Shown here: positions 1 to 7,896 of the stretch, one piece after another
Position numbering within the stretch: the stretch's first letter is position 1
How the letters are laid out: the number at the start of each line of letters is the position of its first letter
Source of the DNA: Sulfurovum sp.
GTDB lineage: Bacteria; Campylobacterota; Campylobacteria; Campylobacterales; Sulfurovaceae
Length of the DNA stretch: 60,740 nucleotides
Reading direction: 5' to 3'
Assembly: GCA_030826885.1 (NCBI GenBank)
Contig: JAUUDF010000016.1
Location: 1 to 60,740 of the forward strand
The notes under the pieces: model-generated
Seen by the model: the letters and a program-made list of their open reading frames with translations, nothing else
The model's database searches: none
Told to the model about the DNA's origin: nothing
Translations under genes and position numbers: made by a program

Positions 1-2
1 GT

Positions 3-71
3 ATTGACGGCAGTATGGCTATTTCTCCGCACTTTTTTCTCGATGACGGCAGTCGTGTCATGAAAAAATAG
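3..71 (+). CDS. 3' end of an upstream gene (partial, unidentified)
   Basis: This frame is open from the window edge to a TAG at 69-71 and reads as a plausible protein tail ending in GSRVMKK. It stops about 20 bases before the promoter of the prepilin gene. Another frame is open to TGA at 61-63, so the choice rests only on how protein-like the residues look. No function can be assigned from about 22 residues. Confidence 0.3.
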   Translation: MDGSMAISPHFFLDDGSRVMKK

Positions 72-87
72 CTTTTGCCGCTTCTTT

Positions 88-97
88 ATGCTATAAT
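88..97 (+). promoter_or_regulatory. Extended -10 promoter of the prepilin-priA unit
   Basis: TATAAT lies at 92-97, preceded by TG one base upstream (TGCTATAAT), which is an extended -10 box. No clear -35 hexamer is visible; the upstream DNA is T-rich, as is usual for Campylobacterota housekeeping promoters. It would start a transcript near 104, ahead of the prepilin gene. Confidence 0.6.
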
Positions 98-147
98 TTT
101 CTATAACAGCAAAACATATGTACAGTGTATGAATGAAAGGATATATA

Positions 148-645
148 GTGCAGCGAGAATTACGTAAAGCGTTTACAATGCTGGAGCTTGTATTTGTGAT
201 TGTGGTCATTGGCATTTTATCGGCAATAGCCATACCAAGATTCAGTGATACGGCAGATACCGCCTATCTGACAAAGGCACAGTCTGAGTTGGCCTCTGTA
301 CGCAGTGCCCTGGCGACAGAGAGGCAGCGGCGTATTTTAAGAGGTGATACGAGTACGATACTCAGTCTCAGTTGTGCTGCATCGTCATGTCCCGCCACCC
401 CTACCAATGCTTTCGATCATTTTTCTCCCGATAATGACGGGAACTATACTCGCGTTGTGGATTACCCAATTCCCAAATGTAGTAATGGCACACAAAAAGC
501 TTGCTGGGATGTAGGAACAACGGGAGGGAAGAGAACCTATACTTACAGGTTTGTCGATACCGGAAGTGCAGTATTTGTGTTGGATAAGAATCGTTTGGAT
601 TGTCAGGCGGGGGATGAAACAGACTGTGAAAAAATTACCCGCTAA
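148..645 (+). CDS. Type IV prepilin / pseudopilin-like protein
   Basis: A short basic leader is followed by the class III signal sequence KAFTMLELV and about 20 hydrophobic residues, the N-methylation/prepilin signature with Glu at mature position 5. Cleavage would fall before the Phe, giving an unusual Ala rather than Gly at -1. The globular part has six cysteines, which may form periplasmic disulfides. I chose GTG at 148 because AAAGGA lies at a good distance before it; an in-frame ATG at 133 lacks a ribosome site. It would be assembled by a type IV pilus or type II secretion-like machine (pilT is at 45.4 kb). Whether it is a pilin or a minor pseudopilin cannot be told. priA follows 16 nt downstream. 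Confidence 0.75.
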   Translation: MQRELRKAFTMLELVFVIVVIGILSAIAIPRFSDTADTAYLTKAQSELASVRSALATERQRRILRGDTSTILSLSCAASSCPATPTNAFDHFSPDNDGNYTRVVDYPIPKCSNGTQKACWDVGTTGGKRTYTYRFVDTGSAVFVLDKNRLDCQAGDETDCEKITR

Positions 646-661
646 AGGCTACTAAAAAAGA

Positions 662-2515
662 GTGTTGAAATATTATCAAATAACACTTCTACGCTCTAGT
701 GCCCCCGTGCTTACTTACCATTGTAATGACACATTACAATGTGGCGATGTTGTGGAGGTACCGCTTAAATCTGCCAGGAAAGAGGCAGTTGTACTTCAGG
801 AAGTTTCCAAACCTGCATTCAAAACTGAAGCGGTCAGTAGAAGTTTTGGAAAGTACTATACGCCTGTACAAACGGAAATAGCCAAATTCATTGCCGAGTA
901 CTACTTCTCCTCCTTTTCCGAAGCCATCTCACTGTTTTTGCCCTACGGGACAAAAAGTGTTCAGCGTTCAGAGTTTAGCGTTAAGGAGGATGCAGTGAGG
1001 CGGCCTGTGTTGAATGAGGCGCAGCAACAGGCTTATGAAGCACTTCTTTCCAAAGAAAAAGCATTGTTATTCGGAGTTACAGGTGCAGGAAAAACGGAAA
1101 TATTCATTGCCATGATGGCAAAGATGCTCGAAGAGGGAAAAACCTCCATCTTCCTGATGCCGGAAATTTCTCTTACGCCGCAAATGGAAAAACGGCTGAA
1201 GGTCTATTTTGGCGACAGTGTGGCGATGTGGCATTCGAAAATTACCAAGAAGAAGAAAGAAGAGATTCTTGAGGGTATTGAAGCGGGGCGCATACGCATT
1301 GTCGCCGGGGCGCGTTCGGCACTCTTTGTACCGCTGCGTGATCTTGGGCTGATCATCGTCGATGAGGAGCATGATGACAGCTACAAAGCACAGACCAGAC
1401 CCCGTTACCATGCACGCGATGTGGCAGTGCTGATGGGGAAGAAGATGAACGCGAAGGTCGTACTTGCCTCGGCTACCCCCAGTACGACCAGCTACCACAA
1501 ATACGATATTGTAAGGGTTTCCGAGCCTTATGTAAAAAGGGCAAAGAGGTATCGTTTCGTGCAGGGAGACAGCATCAATGCTCCCATCATCTATGCGCTT
1601 AGAGAACATTATGAAGAGGGTGGGCAGTCGCTGCTCTTTTTGCCCACACGGGGTAACTTCAAATACCTCTACTGCCAAAAGTGCGGAAAAACGCATACCT
1701 GTCCGTTTTGTTCGGTAGGGATGGCGCTGCACCGCAGGCACCGCCACCTCAAATGCCACTACTGTAACTACACCGAAGCCATCCGTGAGAGTTGTGCGCA
1801 CTGCGGTCATACACCCCTAAGCAGTGAGCGTATCGGTACGCAGGAAGCAATGGAGCTCATAGCGGAGAGCATCGAGGGTATTCGCATCGAACAGTTCGAC
1901 AAGGACAGCATTACCACTGCCAACAAACTGGTTAAGGCGCTTAAGCGTTTTGAGAGTGGAGAGAGCAACCTGCTGCTAGGTACTCAGATGCTCAGCAAAG
2001 GGCATGACTACCCCAACATTACACTTGCCGTCATCATGGGACTTGACCACATCATGGGGATGGCGGACTACCGCTCCCGTGAACGCGCCATGAGCCTGCT
2101 TTTTCAGATTGCTGGACGAAGCGGACGCGCCAAAGAAGCAGAAGTGCTCATTCAAACGGCAGACCCGGCGCAGTTTGAGCCCTATTTGGGAGACTATGAG
2201 TCGTTTCTCAAAGACGAGCTGCTTTTTTTGGAGATTGCCCAGTACCCTCCGTTTGTTTCGTTGGCACGTCTCCTCATTGCCCATAAAGATGAATCCAAAG
2301 CCTCCAAAATCACCATGGATACTGTCGGCAAACTCAAAGCGTTCGATGATGTGGAGATTGTCGGACACGGCAAGGCACCCATCGAACGCATTGCCAACAA
2401 ATGGCGTTTTCAGATACTGCTGCGTGCCAAGAGTAGAGTACCCCTGCTCAAAGCCCTGCATACAGTGGACCGTCGTGAAATAGAGATCGATATGGATCCA
2501 GTCGAATTTTCTTGA
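662..2515 (+). CDS. priA: Primosomal protein N' (replication restart helicase PriA)
   Basis: PriA binds stalled forks and reloads DnaB for replication restart. Visible signatures are the Walker A motif GVTGAGKTE near residues 138-146, the DEEH box (DEEHDDSYK) near 234, and a cysteine-rich zinc-binding insert between about residues 336 and 383 with C-x2-C pairs. At 617 residues it is shorter than the E. coli protein (732), as I expect for this phylum. The start is GTG at 662; a TTG directly follows. Its stop is only a few bases before a repeat-bounded element, and dnaB, its functional partner, is encoded 1.8 kb downstream. Identification is firm. Confidence 0.95.
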   Translation: MLKYYQITLLRSSAPVLTYHCNDTLQCGDVVEVPLKSARKEAVVLQEVSKPAFKTEAVSRSFGKYYTPVQTEIAKFIAEYYFSSFSEAISLFLPYGTKSVQRSEFSVKEDAVRRPVLNEAQQQAYEALLSKEKALLFGVTGAGKTEIFIAMMAKMLEEGKTSIFLMPEISLTPQMEKRLKVYFGDSVAMWHSKITKKKKEEILEGIEAGRIRIVAGARSALFVPLRDLGLIIVDEEHDDSYKAQTRPRYHARDVAVLMGKKMNAKVVLASATPSTTSYHKYDIVRVSEPYVKRAKRYRFVQGDSINAPIIYALREHYEEGGQSLLFLPTRGNFKYLYCQKCGKTHTCPFCSVGMALHRRHRHLKCHYCNYTEAIRESCAHCGHTPLSSERIGTQEAMELIAESIEGIRIEQFDKDSITTANKLVKALKRFESGESNLLLGTQMLSKGHDYPNITLAVIMGLDHIMGMADYRSRERAMSLLFQIAGRSGRAKEAEVLIQTADPAQFEPYLGDYESFLKDELLFLEIAQYPPFVSLARLLIAHKDESKASKITMDTVGKLKAFDDVEIVGHGKAPIERIANKWRFQILLRAKSRVPLLKALHTVDRREIEIDMDPVEFS

Positions 2516-2521
2516 AAATTC

Positions 2522-3037
2522 GAAGTGAAAAATTAAGAGTGAAAAATTAAGAGTGAAGAATGAAGAGTTGTGGTATGCTTTTCTTACGAAAATCGATGAT
2601 TAAAATGGATTTAGAATGAGTGTATTGGAACATAAAAGTTATGATTTTTCTATACGAATCATTAAGTGTAGTGAATATTTACAACGGGATAAAAAAGAGT
2701 TTATTTTAAGCAAACAGCTTATACGTTCGGGTACAGCAATTGGTGCATTAGTAGCTGAGGGTAAATATGCGCAATCAAAATCTGATTTTATCAATAAACT
2801 TTCCATCTCACTGAAAGAAGCAAACGAGACAAAATATTGGTTGCATTTGTTGTACGATTGTAGTTATCTTCAGGAAAAATTGGCTATAAGTTTACTAAAT
2901 GATGTAGAAAGTTTAATCAAAATTTTGGCATCGAGTATTAAGACTGCAAAAGAGAACAATCATGACAAATAAAATAAAAGTTTTGCAAAGCAAAACAAAC
3001 CGACACTCTTCACTCTTCACTCTTCACTCTTCACTTA
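2522..3037 (+). mobile_element. IVS-like element bounded by inverted heptamer repeats
   Basis: This 516-bp segment lies between priA and ispG. Its left end is built of 7-nt units (GAGTGAA, AAATTAA, GAGTGAA, GAATGAA). Its right end carries four tandem CACTCTT units followed by CACTTAT, so the two ends are inverted copies of a GAGTGAA-type heptamer. A perfect 7-bp hairpin with an AAA loop sits just inside the right end (2980-2996). The cargo is a single four-helix-bundle gene at 2616-2972. The layout recalls intervening sequences of bacterial 23S rRNA genes, which often encode the same protein family. Mobility is inferred from the repeats and from the related element at 4114-4274. Confidence 0.6.
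2616..2972 (+). CDS. Four-helix bundle protein (S23/IVP, TIGR02436 type)
   Basis: A 118-residue, mostly helical, charged protein. It shows the family hallmarks: an early YDFSIRIIK segment, a central SKQLIRSGTAIGALVAEG segment, and a later helix with KEANETKYWLHLL. Members occur inside 23S rRNA intervening sequences and, in variant form, as accessory proteins of diversity-generating retroelements, where the pentameric bundle binds nucleic acid. No reverse transcriptase or variable repeat is visible here, so the retroelement role is not supported. The gene is AT-richer than its neighbours and is the only cargo of the heptamer-bounded element, suggesting it travels with it. Its cellular function is unknown. 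Confidence 0.85.
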   Translation: MSVLEHKSYDFSIRIIKCSEYLQRDKKEFILSKQLIRSGTAIGALVAEGKYAQSKSDFINKLSISLKEANETKYWLHLLYDCSYLQEKLAISLLNDVESLIKILASSIKTAKENNHDK

Positions 3038-3053
3038 TTTCAATGGATGTTCA

Positions 3054-4115
3054 ATGAAAGAGAGATTCCCCACCAAAAAAATCTACGTCGGAGATGTCCC
3101 TGTCGGCGGTGATGCACCGATCTCTGTACAGTCGATGACCTATAGTGACACACATAATGTCGCGGAGACTGTCGAGCAGATCAACCGTCTGCATTTCGCC
3201 GGCGCCGATATGGTGCGTGTGGCGGTACCGGAGATGGAGGATGCGCTCGCACTAAAGGCGATCAAAGAGCAGATCTCCCTGCCGTTGATCGCCGATATTC
3301 ACTTCAACTACAAGCTCGCACTGGAGGCTGCGAAGTGGGTCGACTGTATCCGTTTCAATCCGGGAAACATCGGAGAGAAGAACCGTATCAAAGAGATCGT
3401 CAAGGCATGCCAGGAGCGTAACCTGCCGATTCGCGTAGGTGTTAATGCAGGAAGTCTTGAGAAGGAGTTTGAGGACCGTTACGGCGCGACGGCAGAGGGG
3501 ATGGTCGCCTCTGCGGAGTACAATATCAAGTTTCTCGAAGACCTTGGCTTTACCGATATCAAAGTCTCACTCAAAGCGAGTGATGTGGACAGAACGGTAG
3601 AGGCGTATCGTATGCTGCGTCCGAAAAACGACTATCCGTTTCATCTGGGGGTGACCGAAGCGGGTACGATCTTTCATGCGACCGTGAAATCTGCGATCGG
3701 ACTGGGTGCACTGCTGCTTGACGGCATTGGAGATACGATGCGTGTCTCGATCACCGGAGAGCTCGAAGAGGAGATCAAAGTAGCCAAAGCGATCCTCAAA
3801 GACAGCGGCCGCGTACAGGAGGGACTCAATATCATCTCCTGTCCTACCTGCGGGCGTATCGAAGCTGATCTGGTCAGCGCCGTTGCTGAGGTGGAAAAGC
3901 GCACGGCACACATCAAAACTCCGATGGATGTCTCAGTCATGGGCTGTGTGGTCAATGCCATCGGTGAAGCCAAGCATGCCGATGTCGCCATCGCCTACGG
4001 CAAAGGGGCAGGACTGATCATGGTCAAAGGCGAAGTGGTCGCACGACTGCCAGAGGGTGAACTGGTAGAGCGCTTCGTGCAGGAAGTGGAGAAGTTTGCA
4101 GAAGATAACGCTTAG
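3054..4115 (+). CDS. ispG: 4-hydroxy-3-methylbut-2-enyl diphosphate synthase
   Basis: IspG (GcpE) catalyses the reductive ring opening of methylerythritol cyclodiphosphate in the non-mevalonate isoprenoid pathway, using one [4Fe-4S] cluster. The ligand pattern is visible: SCPTC near residues 262-266, then C-x6-E near 298-305 (CVVNAIGE). The N-terminal [10 protein letters not shown] segment is typical. Length (353 residues) fits the compact two-domain bacterial form. The ATG at 3054 follows the right end of the first repeat element by about 16 bases and has only a weak ribosome site; the stop TAG overlaps the left edge of the second element. dxs, from the same pathway, is at 52.8 kb. Confidence 0.95.
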   Translation: MKERFPTKKIYVGDVPVGGDAPISVQSMTYSDTHNVAETVEQINRLHFAGADMVRVAVPEMEDALALKAIKEQISLPLIADIHFNYKLALEAAKWVDCIRFNPGNIGEKNRIKEIVKACQERNLPIRVGVNAGSLEKEFEDRYGATAEGMVASAEYNIKFLEDLGFTDIKVSLKASDVDRTVEAYRMLRPKNDYPFHLGVTEAGTIFHATVKSAIGLGALLLDGIGDTMRVSITGELEEEIKVAKAILKDSGRVQEGLNIISCPTCGRIEADLVSAVAEVEKRTAHIKTPMDVSVMGCVVNAIGEAKHADVAIAYGKGAGLIMVKGEVVARLPEGELVERFVQEVEKFAEDNA

Positions 4116-4274
4116 TGAAGAACTAAGAGTGAAGAATGAAGAGTTGTGGTATGCTTTTCTTTAAAAGAAAAGCTATGAATGACGAGGGGAAAATGAAAAA
4201 ATATGATATGAAAAAAGCATTGCACAGCAATGTAAACCAACACTCTTCACTCTTCACTTTTCACTTTTCACTTT
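4114..4274 (+). repeat. Short deletion derivative of the heptamer-bounded element
   Basis: Of its 161 bp, positions 4124-4161 are identical over 38 nt to 2548-2585 of the larger element. The right end again carries CACTCTT units, here partly changed to CACTTTT. No protein gene remains inside. It keeps two hairpins: a 9-bp perfect stem with a TAA loop at 4153-4173, and a 6-bp stem with an ACA loop at 4218-4232, placed like the hairpin at the right end of the larger element but with different stem bases. It begins within the ispG stop codon and ends just before the dnaB start hairpin. It looks like a MITE-style non-autonomous copy. Confidence 0.6.
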
Positions 4275-4299
4275 GTCCATCAAAGGTATTTTGATGGAC
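4275..4299 (+). promoter_or_regulatory. Hairpin over the dnaB translation start
   Basis: GTCCATCAAA at 4275-4284 is perfectly complementary to TTTGATGGAC at 4290-4299, leaving a 5-nt loop. The right arm contains the dnaB ATG (4294) and the left arm overlaps the AAAGG ribosome site (4282-4286). If it forms in mRNA it would mask initiation. A regulatory role is inferred from position only. Confidence 0.45.
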
Positions 4300-5748
4300 A
4301 ACATGTACAACCTCAACATCGAGCGTGCCGTACTTTCTGTGATAATCTTCGATCCGGAGACCTATGAAGAGATTGCATCCAAGCTAAACGCACAGGATTT
4401 CTATCTGCCGTTTCACCAGTATGTCTTTATGGCAATGGAGGAGCTTAGCCGGGAAGAGAAGCCTATTGACGAGGAGTTTTTACGGTCCAAACTGCAGGGA
4501 ATGGGCAAGTTCGATGAAGTGGCGATGCTGGAGATGCTTTCTGCCAACCCCATCTCCAACACGCAAGCGTATATTGCCGAAATAAAAGCCAAGTCTGCCA
4601 AGCGTGCACTCGCCACGCTGGCGACGGAAATCAAGAAGGTAACCATTGAAGATGATCTTCCCGCTGAGGATGTGATGAACCTGGTGGAGAAGAAGCTCTA
4701 CGAGATCACGCAGAACAATACCAATGAGGATTTCAGGGAATCAAAAGAGATTACCATTTCGATGATGGAGGAGATCAACCGGCTCAAAGCGCTTGGAAAC
4801 TCCAAGCTTATCGGTACAGACACAGGCTTCAAGAACCTCAATGAAAGAACTTCCGGGTTTGGAAAAGGAGATCTGGTCATTGTTGCCGCACGTCCTGCAA
4901 TGGGAAAGACGGCTTTGGTGCTCAATATGGCGCTCAAAGCCATAGAGAGAGGTGAAGGGGTGGCCTTTTTCTCCTTGGAAATGCCCGCGGAGCAGTTGAT
5001 GCTCAGAATGCTGGCTGCCAAGACCTCCATCCCGCTGCAGCAGCTGCGTGTGGGGGACCTTACCGATGAGCAGTGGGGGCAGCTCTCTTCCGCAACCGAT
5101 GATCTGGCACACAAAAAGCTCTTTGTTGATGATGGCGGATATGCAACGATCCACCACGTTCGCAGTAAGCTGCGCAAGCTCAAGACTCAGCATCCCGAGA
5201 TCAGTATGGCGATCATCGACTACCTGCAGCTGATGAGCGGTGAGGGGCGTGAGGGCAGACAGCAGGAGATTTCGGAGATCAGCCGGGGGCTCAAGCAGCT
5301 TGCCAGAGAGTTGCAGATACCCATTTTGGCACTCTCGCAGCTCAACCGTAGTCTCGAGAGCCGTGACAACAAGCGCCCGATGCTCTCCGACCTAAGGGAA
5401 TCCGGGGCGATTGAACAGGATGCCGATATTATTCTCTTTGTCTATCGTGGGGTAGTCTACAAGATAAACGAGATGAAAGAGAAGCTTGAAAAAGCCAAAA
5501 CTGACGGCAATGCGGACAAGGTCAGTGAGTACCAGAAGAAGTATGACGAACTGCTGCGCAACAATGAAGAGGAGACAGAGCTGATTATAGGCAAGCAGCG
5601 TAACGGACCTACAGGAACGGTTGATCTTGTCTTTCAGAAACGCTTTACCCGTTTTATTGATGCTGTCCACTCACCGGCATTTGAAGTGGTGTATGAAGAT
5701 GGGGATATCCCTGCCAACACAGGCAACATTGAGCTTCCGCCAATTTAG
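4294..5748 (+). CDS. dnaB: Replicative DNA helicase
   Basis: DnaB is the hexameric fork helicase. The N-terminal domain (IERAVLSVIIF onwards) and the RecA-like motor are both present: Walker A ARPAMGKTAL near residues 198-207, Walker B with IIDYLQLM near 306, and the C-terminal DLRESGAIEQDADII motif. There is no intein. I start at ATG 4294, which has AAAGG seven bases upstream; an in-frame TTG at 4273 lies in the repeat end and ATG 4303 is a second option. A 25-nt hairpin covers this start. comEC begins 12 nt after the stop and is probably co-transcribed. Confidence 0.96.
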   Translation: MDNMYNLNIERAVLSVIIFDPETYEEIASKLNAQDFYLPFHQYVFMAMEELSREEKPIDEEFLRSKLQGMGKFDEVAMLEMLSANPISNTQAYIAEIKAKSAKRALATLATEIKKVTIEDDLPAEDVMNLVEKKLYEITQNNTNEDFRESKEITISMMEEINRLKALGNSKLIGTDTGFKNLNERTSGFGKGDLVIVAARPAMGKTALVLNMALKAIERGEGVAFFSLEMPAEQLMLRMLAAKTSIPLQQLRVGDLTDEQWGQLSSATDDLAHKKLFVDDGGYATIHHVRSKLRKLKTQHPEISMAIIDYLQLMSGEGREGRQQEISEISRGLKQLARELQIPILALSQLNRSLESRDNKRPMLSDLRESGAIEQDADIILFVYRGVVYKINEMKEKLEKAKTDGNADKVSEYQKKYDELLRNNEEETELIIGKQRNGPTGTVDLVFQKRFTRFIDAVHSPAFEVVYEDGDIPANTGNIELPPI

Positions 5749-5759
5749 GATATGAGCGT

Positions 5760-7031
5760 ATGCCCGGCATGGCACTGGAGAAGCCGCATCTTTTTGAAAA
5801 TACAAAAGAGTTTATCCTCTTTCTTCTGTTTTGTGCCATACTGCTGCTGATACATCTTGGTTGGAAGTATACTCACTATCGTGACTTTGTCTCCAAACCG
5901 TTCTACTATACCTACGCAGATGTAGAGCATGCTTATTTCAAGCACAAGAGCAACTACAGCTATCAGGTACTTAAGGTAGTAGACGACGAGGGGAGACACT
6001 TTTATACCACGACCCACAGAAAGGAGCCGCTTGAGGGCAAACGGCTCCGCTTGCAGCTTTTTCCCGATGAACGTATCGGATTTTGGGACTATGCGGGTAC
6101 ATTTTATGTCAAAAGCCGCATAAAGAAGATTCTGGCTTCCGGTCACATACTCAAAGAGAGGCTTTATCATGCAGTTGAAAAACAGCATGCATCTTCGCAG
6201 GTAGGGTCATTTTACAAGGCCATATTCTTCGCGGCACCAATTTCCAAACCGCTTAGAGAACAGATTGCCGGACTTGGAGTCAGTCATCTGGTGGCACTGA
6301 GCGGATTTCATCTGGGGATTCTCTGGGCACTGCTTTATGGAGGATTGCTGATACTCTACAAACCGTTGCAGCAGCGCTATTTTCCGCACAGGTTCGCATT
6401 GGTCGATCTGGGAGTCGTAGTGTTGATACTGCTTGGTGTGTATGTCTGGTTTACAGGGGCACCACCTTCACTGCTGAGAGCCTATGGGATGATTTCACTG
6501 GGATGGCTTGCGCTCATTTTGGGTGTGGCTCTGCTCGATATACAGCTGCTTTTTGCCGTTATTGCACTGTTGTTGGTACTTTTTCCTTCACTTTTGGTCT
6601 CAATGGGATTCTGGTTTTCTGTAGCCGGCGTATTTTACATCTATCTGCTGTTGCGTTATACGAAGCGATGGCATTGGGTTATTGTCACTTTTCTTGTTAT
6701 CCCCATAGGTATCTTCATATTGATGCTGCCCATCGTGCACAGTATCTTCCCGGTGACAACACCCTGTCAACTCCTCTCACCACTGTTGTCACTGCTCTTT
6801 GTTCCTTTCTACCCGGCAGCGATGGTACTCCACCTTGTCGGTGCAGGTGAACTGTTGGACATACCGTTGCTGCAACTTCTTTCTTTCTCGTGTAAAAACA
6901 GTGAACATTTGCTGCCTTTATGGGCTTTTGCAGTGTATGTCGGGCTTTCATTTTCGGCAATACGCTACCGTTTGGCATTGTATGTTTTGAGTGCAGTTGC
7001 CTTGGGGTATGGGGCGTACCTGTTCATTTGA
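5760..7031 (+). CDS. comEC: ComEC/Rec2-family DNA uptake channel protein
   Basis: A membrane protein of about 423 residues. After one N-terminal membrane segment and a soluble, OB-like region (to about residue 140) comes the ComEC 'competence' domain, recognisable by GVSHLVALSGFHLGIL near residue 170, followed by many hydrophobic helices. The C-terminal metallo-beta-lactamase domain of larger ComEC proteins is absent, as in short Helicobacter-type ComEC. It would carry single-stranded DNA across the inner membrane during natural transformation. ATG 5760 was chosen over 5769 because AGGA lies 10 nt before it. The gene converges on the YihY-family gene. Confidence 0.88.
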   Translation: MPGMALEKPHLFENTKEFILFLLFCAILLLIHLGWKYTHYRDFVSKPFYYTYADVEHAYFKHKSNYSYQVLKVVDDEGRHFYTTTHRKEPLEGKRLRLQLFPDERIGFWDYAGTFYVKSRIKKILASGHILKERLYHAVEKQHASSQVGSFYKAIFFAAPISKPLREQIAGLGVSHLVALSGFHLGILWALLYGGLLILYKPLQQRYFPHRFALVDLGVVVLILLGVYVWFTGAPPSLLRAYGMISLGWLALILGVALLDIQLLFAVIALLLVLFPSLLVSMGFWFSVAGVFYIYLLLRYTKRWHWVIVTFLVIPIGIFILMLPIVHSIFPVTTPCQLLSPLLSLLFVPFYPAAMVLHLVGAGELLDIPLLQLLSFSCKNSEHLLPLWAFAVYVGLSFSAIRYRLALYVLSAVALGYGAYLFI

Positions 7032-7054
7032 AAAGAGTAGGTTCAGACTCTCAG

Positions 7055-7876
7055 TCATATAGCATCGATCTCTTCTTCTTTGTTCAGCAGATAGCAAAAC
7101 CTAAGCCCGTGCAGAAAGATCGCCCAGGAGATGTAAATCCAGAGCAGGAAAAAGAGTACCGTAGAGATGCTGCCGTAGATGGAGGTGTAGGTTTTATTGT
7201 GCAGTACATAGAAGACAAAGCCGCTTTTGCCCAGATACCAGATGAGTGAAGCAATAAAAGAGCTGACAAGTGCTGCACGCTTTTTGATACGTGTGTTGGC
7301 AGAGAGCTGGTAGGCGATGTAAAAGGCGATCCAGACGATGAGATAGGGGATGATGGCATAGAGGCGTATCATGCTTGTCAGGCTGCTTTGGTCAAGGTAG
7401 TGCTGAATGAAAGAGGAGAGATAGAAGGAGGCGCCTATGATGGTTGGCAGCAGTACAATGAGTATGAGGTAGGTTTTGATGCTTTTGATTACTCCGCGTT
7501 CGGGCAGTTCGAAAATGTCATTGACTATGTAGTCGTAGCTTTTGAAAAACATGATAGCCGCGAACGTGACATAGAATGCACCGACAAGACCAAGTTTGTC
7601 CGAGTTGGCAATGAAGGTATTGAGATAGCGCATAATCTCTTTGGACTGCGTTGGCATGAGATTGGTGAAAATGATCTGTTCAACCTTGTCATAGACTTCC
7701 TGAAAGAGCGGCAGTGTGGTAAAGACAGAAAGAAAAATGACAAGAAGAGGAATAATGGAGAATATGGTGTTCCAGCTCAGACTCGATGCATAGTAGCCAA
7801 GCCTGTCATCAAAGAGGTCTTTGAAGAAATCTTTGACAAACAGGTAGTATTCATACAGCAGTGCACGTTTTGCCAA
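7055..7876 (-). CDS. YihY/virulence factor BrkB family inner-membrane protein
   Basis: 273 residues with about six hydrophobic segments. The first part (YYASSLSWNTIFSIIPLLVIFLS) matches the YihY/BrkB family pattern, in which an ALAYYTLLSLVPLL-like motif opens the first membrane helix. The family was once called RNase BN by mistake; its biochemical role is not established. The gene lies 20 nt downstream of glcD on the same strand and is probably its operon partner. Its end faces that of comEC. Confidence 0.8.
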   Translation of the reverse strand: MAKRALLYEYYLFVKDFFKDLFDDRLGYYASSLSWNTIFSIIPLLVIFLSVFTTLPLFQEVYDKVEQIIFTNLMPTQSKEIMRYLNTFIANSDKLGLVGAFYVTFAAIMFFKSYDYIVNDIFELPERGVIKSIKTYLILIVLLPTIIGASFYLSSFIQHYLDQSSLTSMIRLYAIIPYLIVWIAFYIAYQLSANTRIKKRAALVSSFIASLIWYLGKSGFVFYVLHNKTYTSIYGSISTVLFFLLWIYISWAIFLHGLRFCYLLNKEEEIDAI

Positions 7877-7896
7877 CGTGACCTCCTTTTCTTGCT

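Noticed and set aside
2504-2521. GAATTTT-CTTG-AAAATTC hairpin at the priA stop as a terminator
   Set aside because: AT-rich 7-bp stem with no T-tract after it; it may be part of the neighbouring element or chance.
2616-2972. Diversity-generating retroelement built around the four-helix-bundle gene
   Set aside because: No reverse transcriptase, template repeat or variable-repeat target protein is present within the surrounding sequence.
2997-3037. CRISPR-like look of the CACTCTT array
   Set aside because: Units are 7 nt with no spacers and no cas genes nearby.
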